Shown: positions 25,388 to 35,148 of the stretch, piece after piece
Layout: each line of letters begins with the position of its first letter
How positions within the stretch are numbered: the stretch's first letter is position 1
Assembly: GCF_007833165.1 (NCBI RefSeq)
Contig: NZ_VOBQ01000014.1
Location: 1-64,000, forward strand
Length of the DNA: 64,000 nucleotides
Origin: Caenimonas sedimenti
Lineage (GTDB): Bacteria; Pseudomonadota; Gammaproteobacteria; Burkholderiales; Burkholderiaceae_C
Direction of reading: 5' to 3'
The notes under the pieces: generated by a model
What the model saw: the letters and a program-made list of their open reading frames with translations, nothing else
What the model was told of the DNA's origin: nothing
The model's database searches: none
Position numbers and translations under genes: made by a program

Positions 25388-28171
25388 ATGGCCACACTGC
25401 CCCCCTCCGCCGCGGCGCCTTTGGCGCGGCAGGCGCGTGAGCAGTTCGTGGGCCACATGGAGGGCCTGCTGCCCGCGCTGACCGACGCGATTCTCGCGGC
25501 GCTGGTGGACCAGATGAACACCGCCAAGAGCAGCCGCGACATGCAGAACGCGCGCGACGCCCTGGTGGATTTCGAACGCGAAGGCCCCCGCTGGATGGAC
25601 TCCACGGCCCGCGCCTGGCGCCGCGCGATCATTCCGCCGACGCTCACGACCCGCACCCGGATGGACCTGGCCAACCTGTCGCTGATCGGCGACGATGTGG
25701 TCGAAAACAAGATCCTGGCGTCGCGGCTCGCCATGGCCGTGACCGAAAAGGCCGTCTGGAGCCTGAACGACCTGAAGCTGCGCGTCACCCACCTGGAAGG
25801 CGGGGACGAGATCGCCTCCGAGGACATCCTGCGCCCGGAGGCCCTGTGCCAGGTGATGCTGGAGCAGTGGACCACCAACAAGCTGCCGCGTGAAACCTGG
25901 CTGGCGGCCAAGGACGTGATCCACGCCCAGATGGTTCCGCGCACCGTCGAGGCCTACCAGCGCGCCAACGACTTCCTGATCGAGCGCGGCGTGTTGCGGG
26001 AGATCGACCTGAGCGCGCGCGTCAAGCGGCCCCAGAACAGCCCGACGCGGGCACCTGGCGTACCCGACAGCGGACGGGGCGGTCCTGGCGGCCCCGGCGG
26101 TGGAGCGGGGGCGGGTGGCGGTCCGGGCGGACCAGGTGCTGCCGGCGGTGGCGGCTTCGGGGCCAGTGCCCCCGGCGGACTCGGAGGACCCGGCGGCGGC
26201 GGTCCCGGAGGCGGGGGGTACGGCTCCGCCGGCGCGGGCGCTGGCGGTGGAGCCGGCGGCGGGCACGGAGGCCCGGGTGGCGGCGCCGGTCCGGCGGGCG
26301 GCCAGGGCGGTGGCGGCGGTTACGGCGGAGCCGCGGGCGCCGGCGGCCGCGGAGGTGCCGGGTCCCAGGGGAGCGTGCCGGGCGCAGCCGGTGCCAGTGG
26401 CCAGGGACGGGGCGGCTATGGCGGTGGAGGCGGTGGCGCCGGCGGTGGCTCGGCCTCCGGACCCATGACGCTGGGCGTCGGTTCGCCGGTTCCTCCGGGC
26501 CAGGGCCTCGGCGGTGGCCGCGGGCCGGGCCATGCTGGTGGCGGCCCGGGCGAGGGTGGTCGGGGCGGTGCCGGCGGCGGTGCCCCGAGCGGCCATGGGG
26601 GCCAGGGCGGGGTGCATGACGAAACGCGCATGATGACGGCCACCACGCCGCTGGCGCGCGCACGCGCCAAGGCGAGTGGCGTCATCGGCCAGTTGCGCCG
26701 CCTGCTCACCGACAAGGTGGCCGGCTTCGAGACGCAGCAAGGCTCGGTCGGCCGTGCGGCTTCGCCGGCTTTGGCCGCGGCGGTGTCGCAACATGCCCAG
26801 CAGGTGCGCGGCCACGTGCAGACGCGGGTCGACCAGGCGCCGACCGGCGACGACATCATCATCTTCGACGACGACGCCGTCGAAAAGGTGGCACTCGACC
26901 TGCGCAGCCGCACCCAGGACCTGAAACGCAAGGCCGAGACGCAGAGCGAGAAGGCCACCATCGAGATCGTGGCCCTGATGTTCCAGAGCATCCTGGCCGA
27001 GGACCGCATCCCGCCCGCGCTGCGTGTGTGGTTCGCCCGGCTGCAGATGCCCGTGTTGCGGGTGGCGCTGTCCGAGCCGGAGTTCTTCGGCTCGCTCGAG
27101 CACCCGGCCCGCCAGCTGATCGACCGCATGGGTTCGTGCGTGCTCGGGTTCGATTCGGCCTCCATTTCCGGCAGCGCCATGGAAACCGAGATCAAGCGCG
27201 TCGTCCAGGTGATCGAGCAATACCCGGAAACGGGCCGGCGGGTCTTCCAGCTGGTCTACGAGGAGTTCCAGAAGTTCCTCTCGAAGTACCTCACCGAGAA
27301 GGGCTCGGCCCAGAAGCTCGTGAGCGTCGCGCAGCAGGTGGAGCAGAAGGAAACGATGGCGATCCAGTACACCATCGAGCTGCGCAAGATGCTGTCGGAC
27401 GTCCCCGTGCGCGACGAGATCCGCGAGTTCCTGTTCAAGGTCTGGGCCGAGGTGCTGGCGGTCGCGGGCGTCAAGAACGGCCCGCAGCACGCCGACACGC
27501 TCGCCCTGAAGAAATGCGCCGCCGACCTGGTCTGGGCCGCCAGCGCCAAGCCGAACCGCAACGACCGCGCCAAGGTCATCCAGGACCTGCCGGCGCTGCT
27601 GGCGCGCCTGCGCAAGGGCATGGCCCTGATGGGCCTGCAGGCGGCGGCGCAGGAAGAACACATCAAGGTGATCAGCGACACGCTGGCGGACGCTTTCCTC
27701 TCCAAGACGGAGGCGATCCCGCAGGCGCAGATCGAAGCCATGGGCAAGCGGCTGGCCAACCTGGAGGATTTCGTCTCCGACGAAGGCACCTCCGACCTGC
27801 CGCTGGACAAGGAAACCATCGAGATGATGCTGGGCATCGACGCCTCCAACATCGAGGTCATCAGCTCCGGAGGCTCGCAGCCGACCGCGGCGATGCTGGG
27901 CTGGGCGCAGGAACTGCAGCCCGGCCACTGGTTCTCGCTGGACCACAACGGCAAGATGAACCAGGTGCAGTACGCGTGGCGCAGCGACCGCGGCCAGCTG
28001 CACCTGTTCGCTTCCGGCGATGGCCGCAGTTTCCTGGTGCAGTTGCGGCGCCTGGCGTCCTATCTGCAGGCCGGTCTGCTGGTGCCGACCGAGGAAGAAA
28101 CCCTCACGGTGCGCGCGACGCGCGATGCGCTGGCCAAGCTGGACGCCAACCCGGAACGGCTCTTGCAGTAA
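25388..28171 (+). CDS. DUF1631 family protein with long glycine-rich insert
   Basis: 927 residues. Residues about 1-225 and 415-927 look like the two conserved parts of DUF1631 (PF07793), a proteobacterial family of unknown function, with helical segments and a C-terminal region near 840-900 (GHWFSLDHNGKMNQVQYAW) similar in style to PilZ-like or TssA-adjacent domains. Between them lies an about 180-residue segment (about 231-411) made almost only of Gly with Ala, Pro and Ser (GGPGGGAGAGG type). No signal peptide. ATG 25388 follows TAGACT closely (9 bp), which may mean a leaderless or very short leader transcript. Single gene between secF and convergent smg. Confidence 0.88.
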   Translation: MATLPPSAAAPLARQAREQFVGHMEGLLPALTDAILAALVDQMNTAKSSRDMQNARDALVDFEREGPRWMDSTARAWRRAIIPPTLTTRTRMDLANLSLIGDDVVENKILASRLAMAVTEKAVWSLNDLKLRVTHLEGGDEIASEDILRPEALCQVMLEQWTTNKLPRETWLAAKDVIHAQMVPRTVEAYQRANDFLIERGVLREIDLSARVKRPQNSPTRAPGVPDSGRGGPGGPGGGAGAGGGPGGPGAAGGGGFGASAPGGLGGPGGGGPGGGGYGSAGAGAGGGAGGGHGGPGGGAGPAGGQGGGGGYGGAAGAGGRGGAGSQGSVPGAAGASGQGRGGYGGGGGGAGGGSASGPMTLGVGSPVPPGQGLGGGRGPGHAGGGPGEGGRGGAGGGAPSGHGGQGGVHDETRMMTATTPLARARAKASGVIGQLRRLLTDKVAGFETQQGSVGRAASPALAAAVSQHAQQVRGHVQTRVDQAPTGDDIIIFDDDAVEKVALDLRSRTQDLKRKAETQSEKATIEIVALMFQSILAEDRIPPALRVWFARLQMPVLRVALSEPEFFGSLEHPARQLIDRMGSCVLGFDSASISGSAMETEIKRVVQVIEQYPETGRRVFQLVYEEFQKFLSKYLTEKGSAQKLVSVAQQVEQKETMAIQYTIELRKMLSDVPVRDEIREFLFKVWAEVLAVAGVKNGPQHADTLALKKCAADLVWAASAKPNRNDRAKVIQDLPALLARLRKGMALMGLQAAAQEEHIKVISDTLADAFLSKTEAIPQAQIEAMGKRLANLEDFVSDEGTSDLPLDKETIEMMLGIDASNIEVISSGGSQPTAAMLGWAQELQPGHWFSLDHNGKMNQVQYAWRSDRGQLHLFASGDGRSFLVQLRRLASYLQAGLLVPTEEETLTVRATRDALAKLDANPERLLQ

Positions 28172-28177
28172 CGCCGT

Positions 28178-28669
28178 TCAGTGCGGAAGGCGCTCCGAGC
28201 TGTCGTCGCACAGCTCGTCGAGCACCAGCGCATCGGGCTCATGGCCGAAGCGCCAGTAGACCATCAGCACGATGATCTTCAGGGCGTCCAGCGGCACCGG
28301 GTCGCCCGGGGCCGCCATGGCCCGGTCCACCACGATCTCGCGCAGGGCCGCCGGCAGCACGCCGGACGATTCCAGGAAGGTGATGAAGCCCAGGCACTCG
28401 GCGCCCAGGCGGTCCTGCTCGGCGACCGAATAGACGCGCATGCTGGTGGCGTCGGCCTCGGCGCCATCGGCCTCCCAGGCTTCCTCGGTGTCGGGTGGGA
28501 GGGTGATGTTCTCCGCGGCGACGTTCAGTCCATCCAGCCAGACCAGGGCCTCGTGGATCTCGTCGGGTTCGAAGCCATGGGCGCTCAGCTTGCGCTCCAG
28601 CTGGTGGAGCTCGGGGCAGGCATCGCCGCGCCAGTAGTTTTCGTAAACGTACACCAGCACTTCAAACAT
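28178..28669 (-). CDS. smg: Smg (DUF494) family protein
   Basis: 163 residues from the ATG at 28669 (MFEVLVYVYENYW), the usual Smg start; the frame extends to 28750, but that part is not family-like. Conserved motifs are NYWRGDACPEL near residue 13 and a C-terminal DALKIIVLMVYWRFG near 135. Smg is a small DUF494 protein encoded next to dprA in many beta- and gammaproteobacteria; its function is unclear. Part of the reverse LysM-dprA-smg block. Confidence 0.93.
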   Translation of the reverse strand: MFEVLVYVYENYWRGDACPELHQLERKLSAHGFEPDEIHEALVWLDGLNVAAENITLPPDTEEAWEADGAEADATSMRVYSVAEQDRLGAECLGFITFLESSGVLPAALREIVVDRAMAAPGDPVPLDALKIIVLMVYWRFGHEPDALVLDELCDDSSERLPH

Positions 28670-28765
28670 GAGGCCAATATAGCCTAGAACCACGCGCGCA
28701 CTGCAAGCGCTTCGTGAATGTTGCGCCCTCGCGTCGCGCGCGTGTTCCACGCGCGAGCGGCAGGA

Positions 28766-29884
28766 TCAGGCGCTGCCCTGGCGCTGGAACAGTCCGCCCG
28801 GCAACCGCGCGACGGCGCCGGCGAGCTCCAGCTCCAGCAACGCGGCCTGCAGTGCGGCGGGCGGGATGCCGGTGCGGGCCACCAGCGCATCGATGACCAC
28901 GGGGTCGAAGCCCAGGGCCTCGAGCAGCGGGGGATCATCGGAGGCAGCGGAGGCATCGGGTGCCGCGGCTGCACGAGGCGCACCCGGCGGCGCCAGCCGC
29001 AATTCCTCCAGCACGTCCTGCGCGCTTTCCACCAGTTTCGCGCCCTGCCGCAGCAGCGCGTGGCAGCCGCGCGATTGCGGCGAGTGGATCGAACCGGGGA
29101 TCGCGAAGACGTCCTTGCCTTGCTCGCTGGCCATCCGGGCCGTGATGAGCGACCCGGATTGCAAAGCCGCTTCCACCACCAGCGTGCCCTGGCTCAGGCC
29201 CGAGATCAGGCGGTTGCGCTTCGGAAAGTTCGAGTCGAGCGGTGGCGTGCCGAGGAAGTATTCGCTCACCAGCAGGCCGCGCTCGGCGATCCGGCGCGCC
29301 AGCGCCAGGTGGCGGCGCGGGTACACCCGGTCGAGCCCGGTGCCGACCACCGCCACCGTGGCGAGCTGGCCGGCCGCGGCGCCGTCGAGCGCGCCTTCAT
29401 GGGCCGCGCCATCGATGCCGAGCGCCAGGCCGGAAACCACCGTGACGCCTGCCCCGGCCAGCGCCTGCCCGAAGGCGCGCGCGTTCTGCAGTCCTTGCGG
29501 CGTGGCATTGCGGCTGCCGACGATGGCGACGGCGGGGGTGCCGCTGGCGAGCGGCAGGCCCATCAGGTAAAGCAGGAGGGGCGGGTCTTCGATGTGGAGC
29601 AGGGAAGCCGGATAGCCCGGGTCGCCCAGCGTGCAGAGGCGCCGGCGTTCCGGATCTTCGGACAGCCACGCCCAGGTGAGTTCGACCTGGGCCTCGAGGT
29701 CGCCAGGGACCGTGCGCAGTGCACGCACTTGCGCGGGCGTGAGGACTTCGGCGAGCGCCGGCTCCGGTTGCTCAAAGATGCCTTGCGGCAGTCCGAAGGC
29801 CGCCAGCAGGCGGCGCGCGGTGCCGTTGCCGATCTGGGGCGTCAGCGCCAGCCGCAACCAGGCGGCGAGCTCCTCGCGCTCCAC
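28766..29884 (-). CDS. dprA: DNA-processing protein DprA
   Basis: 372 residues. N-terminal SAM-like helices (LALTPQIGNGTARRLL), a central Rossmann-like domain with VGSRNATPQG near residue 122, SGLALGIDGAAHEGAL near 157 and FPKRNRLISGLS near 219, then a C-terminal winged-helix (about 310-365). DprA protects incoming single-stranded DNA and loads RecA in natural transformation. It starts 6 bp after the LysM gene stop. Presence does not prove competence. Confidence 0.96.
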   Translation of the reverse strand: MEREELAAWLRLALTPQIGNGTARRLLAAFGLPQGIFEQPEPALAEVLTPAQVRALRTVPGDLEAQVELTWAWLSEDPERRRLCTLGDPGYPASLLHIEDPPLLLYLMGLPLASGTPAVAIVGSRNATPQGLQNARAFGQALAGAGVTVVSGLALGIDGAAHEGALDGAAAGQLATVAVVGTGLDRVYPRRHLALARRIAERGLLVSEYFLGTPPLDSNFPKRNRLISGLSQGTLVVEAALQSGSLITARMASEQGKDVFAIPGSIHSPQSRGCHALLRQGAKLVESAQDVLEELRLAPPGAPRAAAAPDASAASDDPPLLEALGFDPVVIDALVARTGIPPAALQAALLELELAGAVARLPGGLFQRQGSA

Positions 29885-29890
29885 GAAGCG

Positions 29891-31117
29891 TCAGCGCGGG
29901 GACGCGACGCGGTCGCCGATCTTGACGGTGTCGGTGATCTCGAGGATCAGGGCGTAGGACAGCTTGTCGAAGGTGCGGAACACCATCATCAGGCCGTTGC
30001 GCTCATCGGGCAGCTTCAGCAGCGTGCGCTCGCTGTTGATCGAGCGGTCGTCGACGCGGCGGCCGGCCGAGAGGATCGCCAGCACCTGGCCGCTTTCGAG
30101 TCCGTCCGCGGCGCCCTTGTTGATCGCGACCACCTGGTTCTGCCCGGCCAGGGCCACGGCATTGCCATAGATGGAGACGATGGTGCCTTCGACGCCCGGC
30201 GCCGCGGCGCGCGGCACGTAGCTGGTGAGCTGGCGCGCCGGCTCCGGCAGCAGCCGGTCGCCGATGCGCATTTCTTCCCTGGCCCGGGTGATGTCGATCG
30301 TGGCGGGCACGATGGCCGAATCCGTGCCGCCTTTGGCGTTGCGCACTTGCTGGATCGACTCGCTGCGCACCAGTTCCGCGGCGCCGAGGTACTGGGCCTC
30401 GTAACCGAGGACGGTGCCAGTCAGCGGGTCTTTCAGCGGCGTGGCGGAGCGGAAGATGCGGTACTCGTCGATCTTGCGCGGGTCGCGTTCGACCAGGGGC
30501 GTGCCGGTGCGGCCGCGGACGTAGGCGCGGTCGCCGCGGGTGACCATGACGCGGTCGTCCGGGCCGGCCACGATGCGCGGGGCGACATCGAGCTCGCCCG
30601 CGCCCACGATGATGGCTTCATTCAGGAACGGCTCGATCAGGTGGGCCGGCAGTGTGGGGATGGTGTTGTCCGGCAGGCCGGCGATGCGCACGCGGGGCGA
30701 GACCCGCACGGTGTCGGTGGGCGCGCCGGTCGGGGCCTGGCCCATGCGCAGGCGCGCCAGGCCATCGGCCTTTTCCAGGTAAAGCTGCTGGCCGGGGAAG
30801 ATACGGTGCGGATTCTTGATCTGCTCCATGTTCATGCCCCACAGCTCGGGCCAGCGCCACGGCTGCTTGAGGTACAGGCCGGAGATGCCCCACAGCGTGT
30901 CGCCCGATTTGACCGTGTAGTTGTCCGGCGCGTCGGGGGAAAGCTCCGCCAGTGGAATGCCGCCCACCGCGACCTGCTCGGCGGTGGACCGCTGGGCCGG
31001 CGTGATCGGGAGGTTCTGCGCGGCGGCCGGAACCGTTGCGAGCCCGCCGAGTGCGAGAACGGCCCACGCCGCCATCACACGCGAAACGGGGCCAAAAGCT
31101 GCCTTGGATGGAACCAT
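29891..31117 (-). CDS. LysM domain-containing secreted protein
   Basis: 408 residues from ATG 31117, chosen because it begins a typical signal peptide (VMAAWAVLALGGLATVPAAAQ, cleaved after AAA-Q region). A LysM domain (about 66-112, YTVKSGDTLWGISGLYLKQP) binds peptidoglycan. The remainder is a beta-rich region without a known catalytic motif. Members of this family sit just upstream of dprA across Burkholderiales. Probably periplasmic, acting in cell-wall organisation; exact role unknown. Confidence 0.92.
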   Translation of the reverse strand: MVPSKAAFGPVSRVMAAWAVLALGGLATVPAAAQNLPITPAQRSTAEQVAVGGIPLAELSPDAPDNYTVKSGDTLWGISGLYLKQPWRWPELWGMNMEQIKNPHRIFPGQQLYLEKADGLARLRMGQAPTGAPTDTVRVSPRVRIAGLPDNTIPTLPAHLIEPFLNEAIIVGAGELDVAPRIVAGPDDRVMVTRGDRAYVRGRTGTPLVERDPRKIDEYRIFRSATPLKDPLTGTVLGYEAQYLGAAELVRSESIQQVRNAKGGTDSAIVPATIDITRAREEMRIGDRLLPEPARQLTSYVPRAAAPGVEGTIVSIYGNAVALAGQNQVVAINKGAADGLESGQVLAILSAGRRVDDRSINSERTLLKLPDERNGLMMVFRTFDKLSYALILEITDTVKIGDRVASPR

Positions 31118-31266
31118 CTCGTTTTCGTCCGCTCTTGACAAGTTACTGGCGATTCTGCGCTCAAGCCCTTGATTGGGCAATGTTTATTGCCTTTGTGGGC
31201 TGCTGGCAACGGCAAAAGTGGCGAAAATAGCCACACCTCCCGGTCGCTTCGCACGTCCCCCAGCCC

Positions 31267-31779
31267 ATGGCCCTTCTCCCCATCCTCTGTTTCCCCGATC
31301 CGCGCCTGCACACCGTGGCCAAGCCCGTGGAGGCGGTCGACGGACGCATCCGCACTCTCGTTGCGGACATGCTGGCGACCATGTACGAGGCCGACGGCAT
31401 CGGCCTGGCCGCCACCCAGGTGAATGTGCATGAACGCGTCGTCGTCATCGACGTGTCGGAACAACGCAACACCCCGCTGGTGCTGATCAACCCCGAGATC
31501 ATCTGGGCCAGCGAAGAGAAGCAAGTGGGTGACGAAGGCTGCCTCTCGGTGCCTGGCATCTACGACGGCGTCGAGCGGTCGACGGCGATCAAGGTGCGTG
31601 CGCTCGACGGCGACGGCCGCTCTCGCGAGATCGAGGCCGAGGGAACGCTCGCGGTGTGCATCCAGCACGAGATGGACCACCTGCTGGGCAAGGTGTTCGT
31701 CGAATACCTGTCGCCGCTCAAGCGGAACCGCATCAAGACCAAGATGCTGAAGGCCCGCCGAGACACCGAGAAGGCTTGA
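31267..31779 (+). CDS. def: peptide deformylase
   Basis: 170 residues with all three motifs: GIGLAATQ near residue 44, EGCLSVPG with Cys92, and QHEMDHL with His134 and His138 that bind the metal and Glu135 as catalyst. It removes the formyl group from new protein N-termini. First gene of def-fmt-azlC-azlD; divergent from the LysM gene with about 150 bp between starts. Confidence 0.98.
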   Translation: MALLPILCFPDPRLHTVAKPVEAVDGRIRTLVADMLATMYEADGIGLAATQVNVHERVVVIDVSEQRNTPLVLINPEIIWASEEKQVGDEGCLSVPGIYDGVERSTAIKVRALDGDGRSREIEAEGTLAVCIQHEMDHLLGKVFVEYLSPLKRNRIKTKMLKARRDTEKA

Positions 31780-31786
31780 GGGGCGG

Positions 31787-32746
31787 ATGCGCCTGATCTT
31801 CGCGGGCACGCCCGAATTCGCCCGCGCCGCATTGGAGCGCCTGCTGGCGGCCGGCTTCGAGGTGCCGCTGGTCCTGACCCAGCCCGACCGGCCCGCCGGC
31901 CGCGGGATGAAGCTCCAGCCTTCGCCGGTGAAGCAGCTTGCGCTGGAACGCGGCCTCCCCGTCGCCCAGCCGCGCAGCCTGCGGCTGGACGGCAAGTATC
32001 CCGGGGACGCCGCGGCGGCGCGCGCTTCGATGGAAGCCGCGGCAGCCGACGTGATGGTGGTGGCCGCCTATGGCCTGATCTTGCCGCAATGGGTGCTGGA
32101 CCTGCCGCGCCTGGGCTGCCTGAACATCCATGCGTCGCTGCTCCCGCGCTGGCGCGGCGCCGCGCCGATTCATCGCGCCATCGAAGCGGGTGACGCGCAC
32201 ACCGGCATCACCATCATGCAGATGGATGCCGGGCTCGACACCGGCGCGATGCTGCTGAAGGAGACCTTGGCCATCGCCGCCACGGACACCACCGGCAGCC
32301 TGCATGACCGCCTGGCACCGCTGGGCGGCCGCCTGATCGTGGAGGCGCTGGAACTGGCGGCTTGCGGCGGCCTGCGCGCCGAGCCCCAACCCGAGGCGGG
32401 CGTCACCTACGCCCACAAGATCGACAAGGCCGAGGCCGCCATCGACTGGCGCGCGCCAGCGGCGGCGATCGAGCGGCGGCTGCGCGCCTTCGATCCGTTC
32501 CCCGGCGCCACGGCCAGCCTGGGCGGCGAGCCGCTCAAGGTGTGGCGGGGCGAGGTGGCGGCCGGCGCCGCCCCGGCCGAACCCGGGACGGTGCTCGCGG
32601 CCGACGCTTCGGGCGTCCTCATCGCCTGCGGCGAGGGCGCGCTGCGCTGCACCGAACTGCAGCGCGCTGGCGGCAAGCGGCTGGCGGCCGGCGACTTCCT
32701 GCGCGGCTTCCCGGTGACGGCCGGGATGCGCTGCGCGGTGACCTGA
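31787..32746 (+). CDS. fmt: methionyl-tRNA formyltransferase
   Basis: 319 residues. The formyltransferase domain carries the Asn-His-Asp triad: N113 and H115 in [10 protein letters not shown], and D151 in [10 protein letters not shown]. The [12 protein letters not shown] loop and a C-terminal OB-fold tRNA-binding domain (from about 210) follow. It formylates Met-tRNA for translation initiation, complementing def 7 bp upstream. The TGA stop overlaps the next ATG (ATGA), so azlC is coupled to fmt translation. Confidence 0.98.
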   Translation: MRLIFAGTPEFARAALERLLAAGFEVPLVLTQPDRPAGRGMKLQPSPVKQLALERGLPVAQPRSLRLDGKYPGDAAAARASMEAAAADVMVVAAYGLILPQWVLDLPRLGCLNIHASLLPRWRGAAPIHRAIEAGDAHTGITIMQMDAGLDTGAMLLKETLAIAATDTTGSLHDRLAPLGGRLIVEALELAACGGLRAEPQPEAGVTYAHKIDKAEAAIDWRAPAAAIERRLRAFDPFPGATASLGGEPLKVWRGEVAAGAAPAEPGTVLAADASGVLIACGEGALRCTELQRAGGKRLAAGDFLRGFPVTAGMRCAVT

Positions 32747-33486
32747 TGTTCTTCCTGGCCTCGGTCCGCCGGCAAGCTGAATTCCGCGCCGGCATGCGGG
32801 CATCGATGCCCGTGGCCCCCGGCATCGCGGCGTGGGGCCTGATGACCGGCGTGGCGATGGTGAAGTCCGGCATGAGCGTCATCGAGGGCGTCGCCATGAC
32901 GGTGCTGGTCTACGCGGGCAGCTCGCAGCTGGCCGCGATCCCGCTGCTCATCGCCGGCGCCCCCGCCTGGGTGGTCTGGGCCACCGGGTTCTGCGTCAAC
33001 CTGCGCTTCGTTGTCTTCAGCCTCCACCTGCGCAGCTACCTGATGCACATGCCGCGTTGGCGCCGCCTGGTCAACGGCTTCCTCACCGCCGACCTGAGCT
33101 ATGCGCTCTTCACCAGCCGCTTTCCGAAGCCGGCCGACGACGCGCCAGCCCGTGCCGCGCAGGAGGCCTACCTGGCCGGCAATTACAGCGTCACCTGGAT
33201 CGCCTGGACGGGCGCCAGCCTGCTGGGCGTGGCGCTGGGGAACTGGATTCCGCCCGCCTGGGGCCTGGGCTACGCCGGCGTGCTCTGCCTGGTCGGCATC
33301 CTGTGCTCGCTGGCCAACACGCCGTTGCGCATCCTCGCGGCGCTGATCGCGGGCGCGGCGGCGGTGGCGGCCTACGCGCTGCCGCTCAAGCTGAACATCG
33401 TGGCCGCGATCGCGGTTGCCGTCCTCGCCTGCTTCTGGCTGGAGGGCCGCCTGCCCCCACCGCAGCAACGGGAGCGCGCGGCATGA
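32746..33486 (+). CDS. azlC: AzlC family branched-chain amino acid exporter, large subunit
   Basis: 246 residues, six to seven hydrophobic helices. Family-typical motifs are YAGSSQLAAIPLL near 61 and VNLRFVVFSLHLR near 84. With AzlD it forms an inner-membrane exporter of branched-chain amino acids (YgaZH/AzlCD type). The start codon overlaps the fmt stop and its stop overlaps the azlD start, so all three are tightly coupled. Confidence 0.94.
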   Translation: MFFLASVRRQAEFRAGMRASMPVAPGIAAWGLMTGVAMVKSGMSVIEGVAMTVLVYAGSSQLAAIPLLIAGAPAWVVWATGFCVNLRFVVFSLHLRSYLMHMPRWRRLVNGFLTADLSYALFTSRFPKPADDAPARAAQEAYLAGNYSVTWIAWTGASLLGVALGNWIPPAWGLGYAGVLCLVGILCSLANTPLRILAALIAGAAAVAAYALPLKLNIVAAIAVAVLACFWLEGRLPPPQQRERAA

Positions 33487-33821
33487 CAGGCGGCACCGAC
33501 TTCTGGACCTTGGGCGTCATCGCGGGGCTGGCGTGCGTGACCGTGGTCACGCGCTGCTTCTTCTTCATCCTGGACCGCGCCTGGACGTTGCCGGCGTGGG
33601 CCCACAAGGCGCTGCACTACGCCCCGGTGGCGGCGTTGGCCGGCGTCGTGGCGCCCGAAGTGGTGATGAGCAACGGCCAACTGGTGGCGACCTGGATGGA
33701 CGCGCGCCTGTTCGCCGCGGCCGCCGGCGCCGCTCTCTACTTTTGGCGGCGCAGCGTCCTGCTCACGCTGGTGGGCGGCATGGCGGTGTACCTGCCCCTG
33801 CATCTGGCGCTGGGCTGGTAG
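33483..33821 (+). CDS. azlD: AzlD family branched-chain amino acid exporter, small subunit
   Basis: 112 residues, about four helices. VVTRCFFFIL near 22 and HKALHYAPVAALAGVVAPE near 42 are AzlD-like (usual form R..P...L....PAAALAAL). The ATG overlaps the azlC TGA by four bases. Works with AzlC. Confidence 0.93.
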   Translation: MTGGTDFWTLGVIAGLACVTVVTRCFFFILDRAWTLPAWAHKALHYAPVAALAGVVAPEVVMSNGQLVATWMDARLFAAAAGAALYFWRRSVLLTLVGGMAVYLPLHLALGW

Positions 33822-33840
33822 CCCGGCGGTGCCCGGCTCC

Positions 33841-33846
33841 TAGAAT
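33841..33846 (+). promoter_or_regulatory. candidate -10 box for pgk
   Basis: TAGAAT, five of six bases of the sigma-70 -10 consensus, 30 bp before the pgk ATG and right after azlD. No convincing -35 is seen. Confidence 0.3.
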
Positions 33847-33876
33847 CCCCGGTTCGCCCCAACGCCTGCATCCGCC

Positions 33877-35070
33877 ATGAACGTCCTGCGCTTTTCCGAC
33901 CTCTGCAACGAAGGCCGCGCCCGCGGCCGTCGCGTCTTCATCCGCGCCGATCTGAACGTGCCGCAGGACGACAGCGGCCGCATCACCGAAGACACGCGCA
34001 TCCGCGCTTCGGTGCCCTGCATCCAGATGGCATTGGCTGGGGGCGCGGCGGTGATGGTCACCTCGCACCTCGGACGGCCGACCGAAGGTGCGTTCAAGCC
34101 GGAAGACTCGCTGGCGCCGGTGGCCGAACGGCTGGCCGAGCTGCTCGGGCGCCCGGTGCCGGTGAAGTCCGGCTGGGTCGATGGCGTCGACGTGCAACCC
34201 GGCGAAGTGGTGCTGCTGGAGAACTGCCGGCTGAACCAGGGCGAGAAGAAGAACGATCCGGAACTCGCGAAGAAGATGGCGGCGCTGTGCGACATCTTCG
34301 TGCACGACGCCTTCGGCACCGCGCACCGGGCGGAAGCCTCGACGTACGGCATCGCGCAATACGCGCCGGTGGCTTGCGCCGGCCCGTTGCTGGCCGCGGA
34401 GATCGACGCGATCTCGCGCGCGCTGGCGAACCCGAAGCGGCCGCTGGCCGCCATCGTCGCCGGCTCCAAGGTGTCGACCAAGCTGACCATCCTGCAGTCG
34501 CTGGCGAAGAACGTCGACCAGTTGATCGTGGGCGGCGGCATTGCCAACACCTTCCTGCTGGCGGCCGGCCTGCCGATCGGCAAGTCGCTCGCCGAGCCGG
34601 CCCTGCTGGGCGAGGCGAAGGCCGTGATCGAAGCCATGCAGGCGCGTGGCGCCGCGGTGCCGATCCCGACCGACGTGGTGGTGGCCAAGACCTTCGCGGC
34701 CGATGCGCCTGCCACGGTGAAGGCGGCGCGCGACGTGGCCGACGACGACCTGATCCTCGACATCGGCCCGGAGACGGCGGCGCTGCTCGCGGCGCAGCTC
34801 AAGTCGGCCGGCACCATCGTCTGGAACGGTCCGGTCGGGGTGTTCGAGTTCGACGCGTTCGCGCACGGCACCGAAACCATCGCCCGCGCGATCGCCGAAT
34901 CCGATGCGTTCAGCATCGCCGGTGGCGGCGACACGCTGGCAGCCATCGCCAAATACGGCATCGAAAAGGACGTCGGCTACATCTCCACGGGCGGCGGCGC
35001 CTTCCTGGAAGTGCTGGAAGGCAAGACCCTGCCGGCCTTCGAAATCCTGGCGCAACGCGCCAAGGGTTGA
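33877..35070 (+). CDS. pgk: phosphoglycerate kinase
   Basis: 397 residues. Family motifs are RADLNVPQD near residue 23, TSHLGRP near 62, the hinge segment and a C-terminal nucleotide loop with GGGDTLAAI near 349. Transfers phosphate from 1,3-bisphosphoglycerate to ADP in glycolysis, or the reverse in gluconeogenesis. First of a lower-glycolysis run (pgk, pyk, fba) in one direction. Confidence 0.98.
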   Translation: MNVLRFSDLCNEGRARGRRVFIRADLNVPQDDSGRITEDTRIRASVPCIQMALAGGAAVMVTSHLGRPTEGAFKPEDSLAPVAERLAELLGRPVPVKSGWVDGVDVQPGEVVLLENCRLNQGEKKNDPELAKKMAALCDIFVHDAFGTAHRAEASTYGIAQYAPVACAGPLLAAEIDAISRALANPKRPLAAIVAGSKVSTKLTILQSLAKNVDQLIVGGGIANTFLLAAGLPIGKSLAEPALLGEAKAVIEAMQARGAAVPIPTDVVVAKTFAADAPATVKAARDVADDDLILDIGPETAALLAAQLKSAGTIVWNGPVGVFEFDAFAHGTETIARAIAESDAFSIAGGGDTLAAIAKYGIEKDVGYISTGGGAFLEVLEGKTLPAFEILAQRAKG

Positions 35071-35148
35071 GTGCTGGTTCGCGGGCGGTAACCGGCCCGT
35101 AACCGATCCGTGTGAAAATCGGAAACTAAGTTACAGGAGACACGCCTC

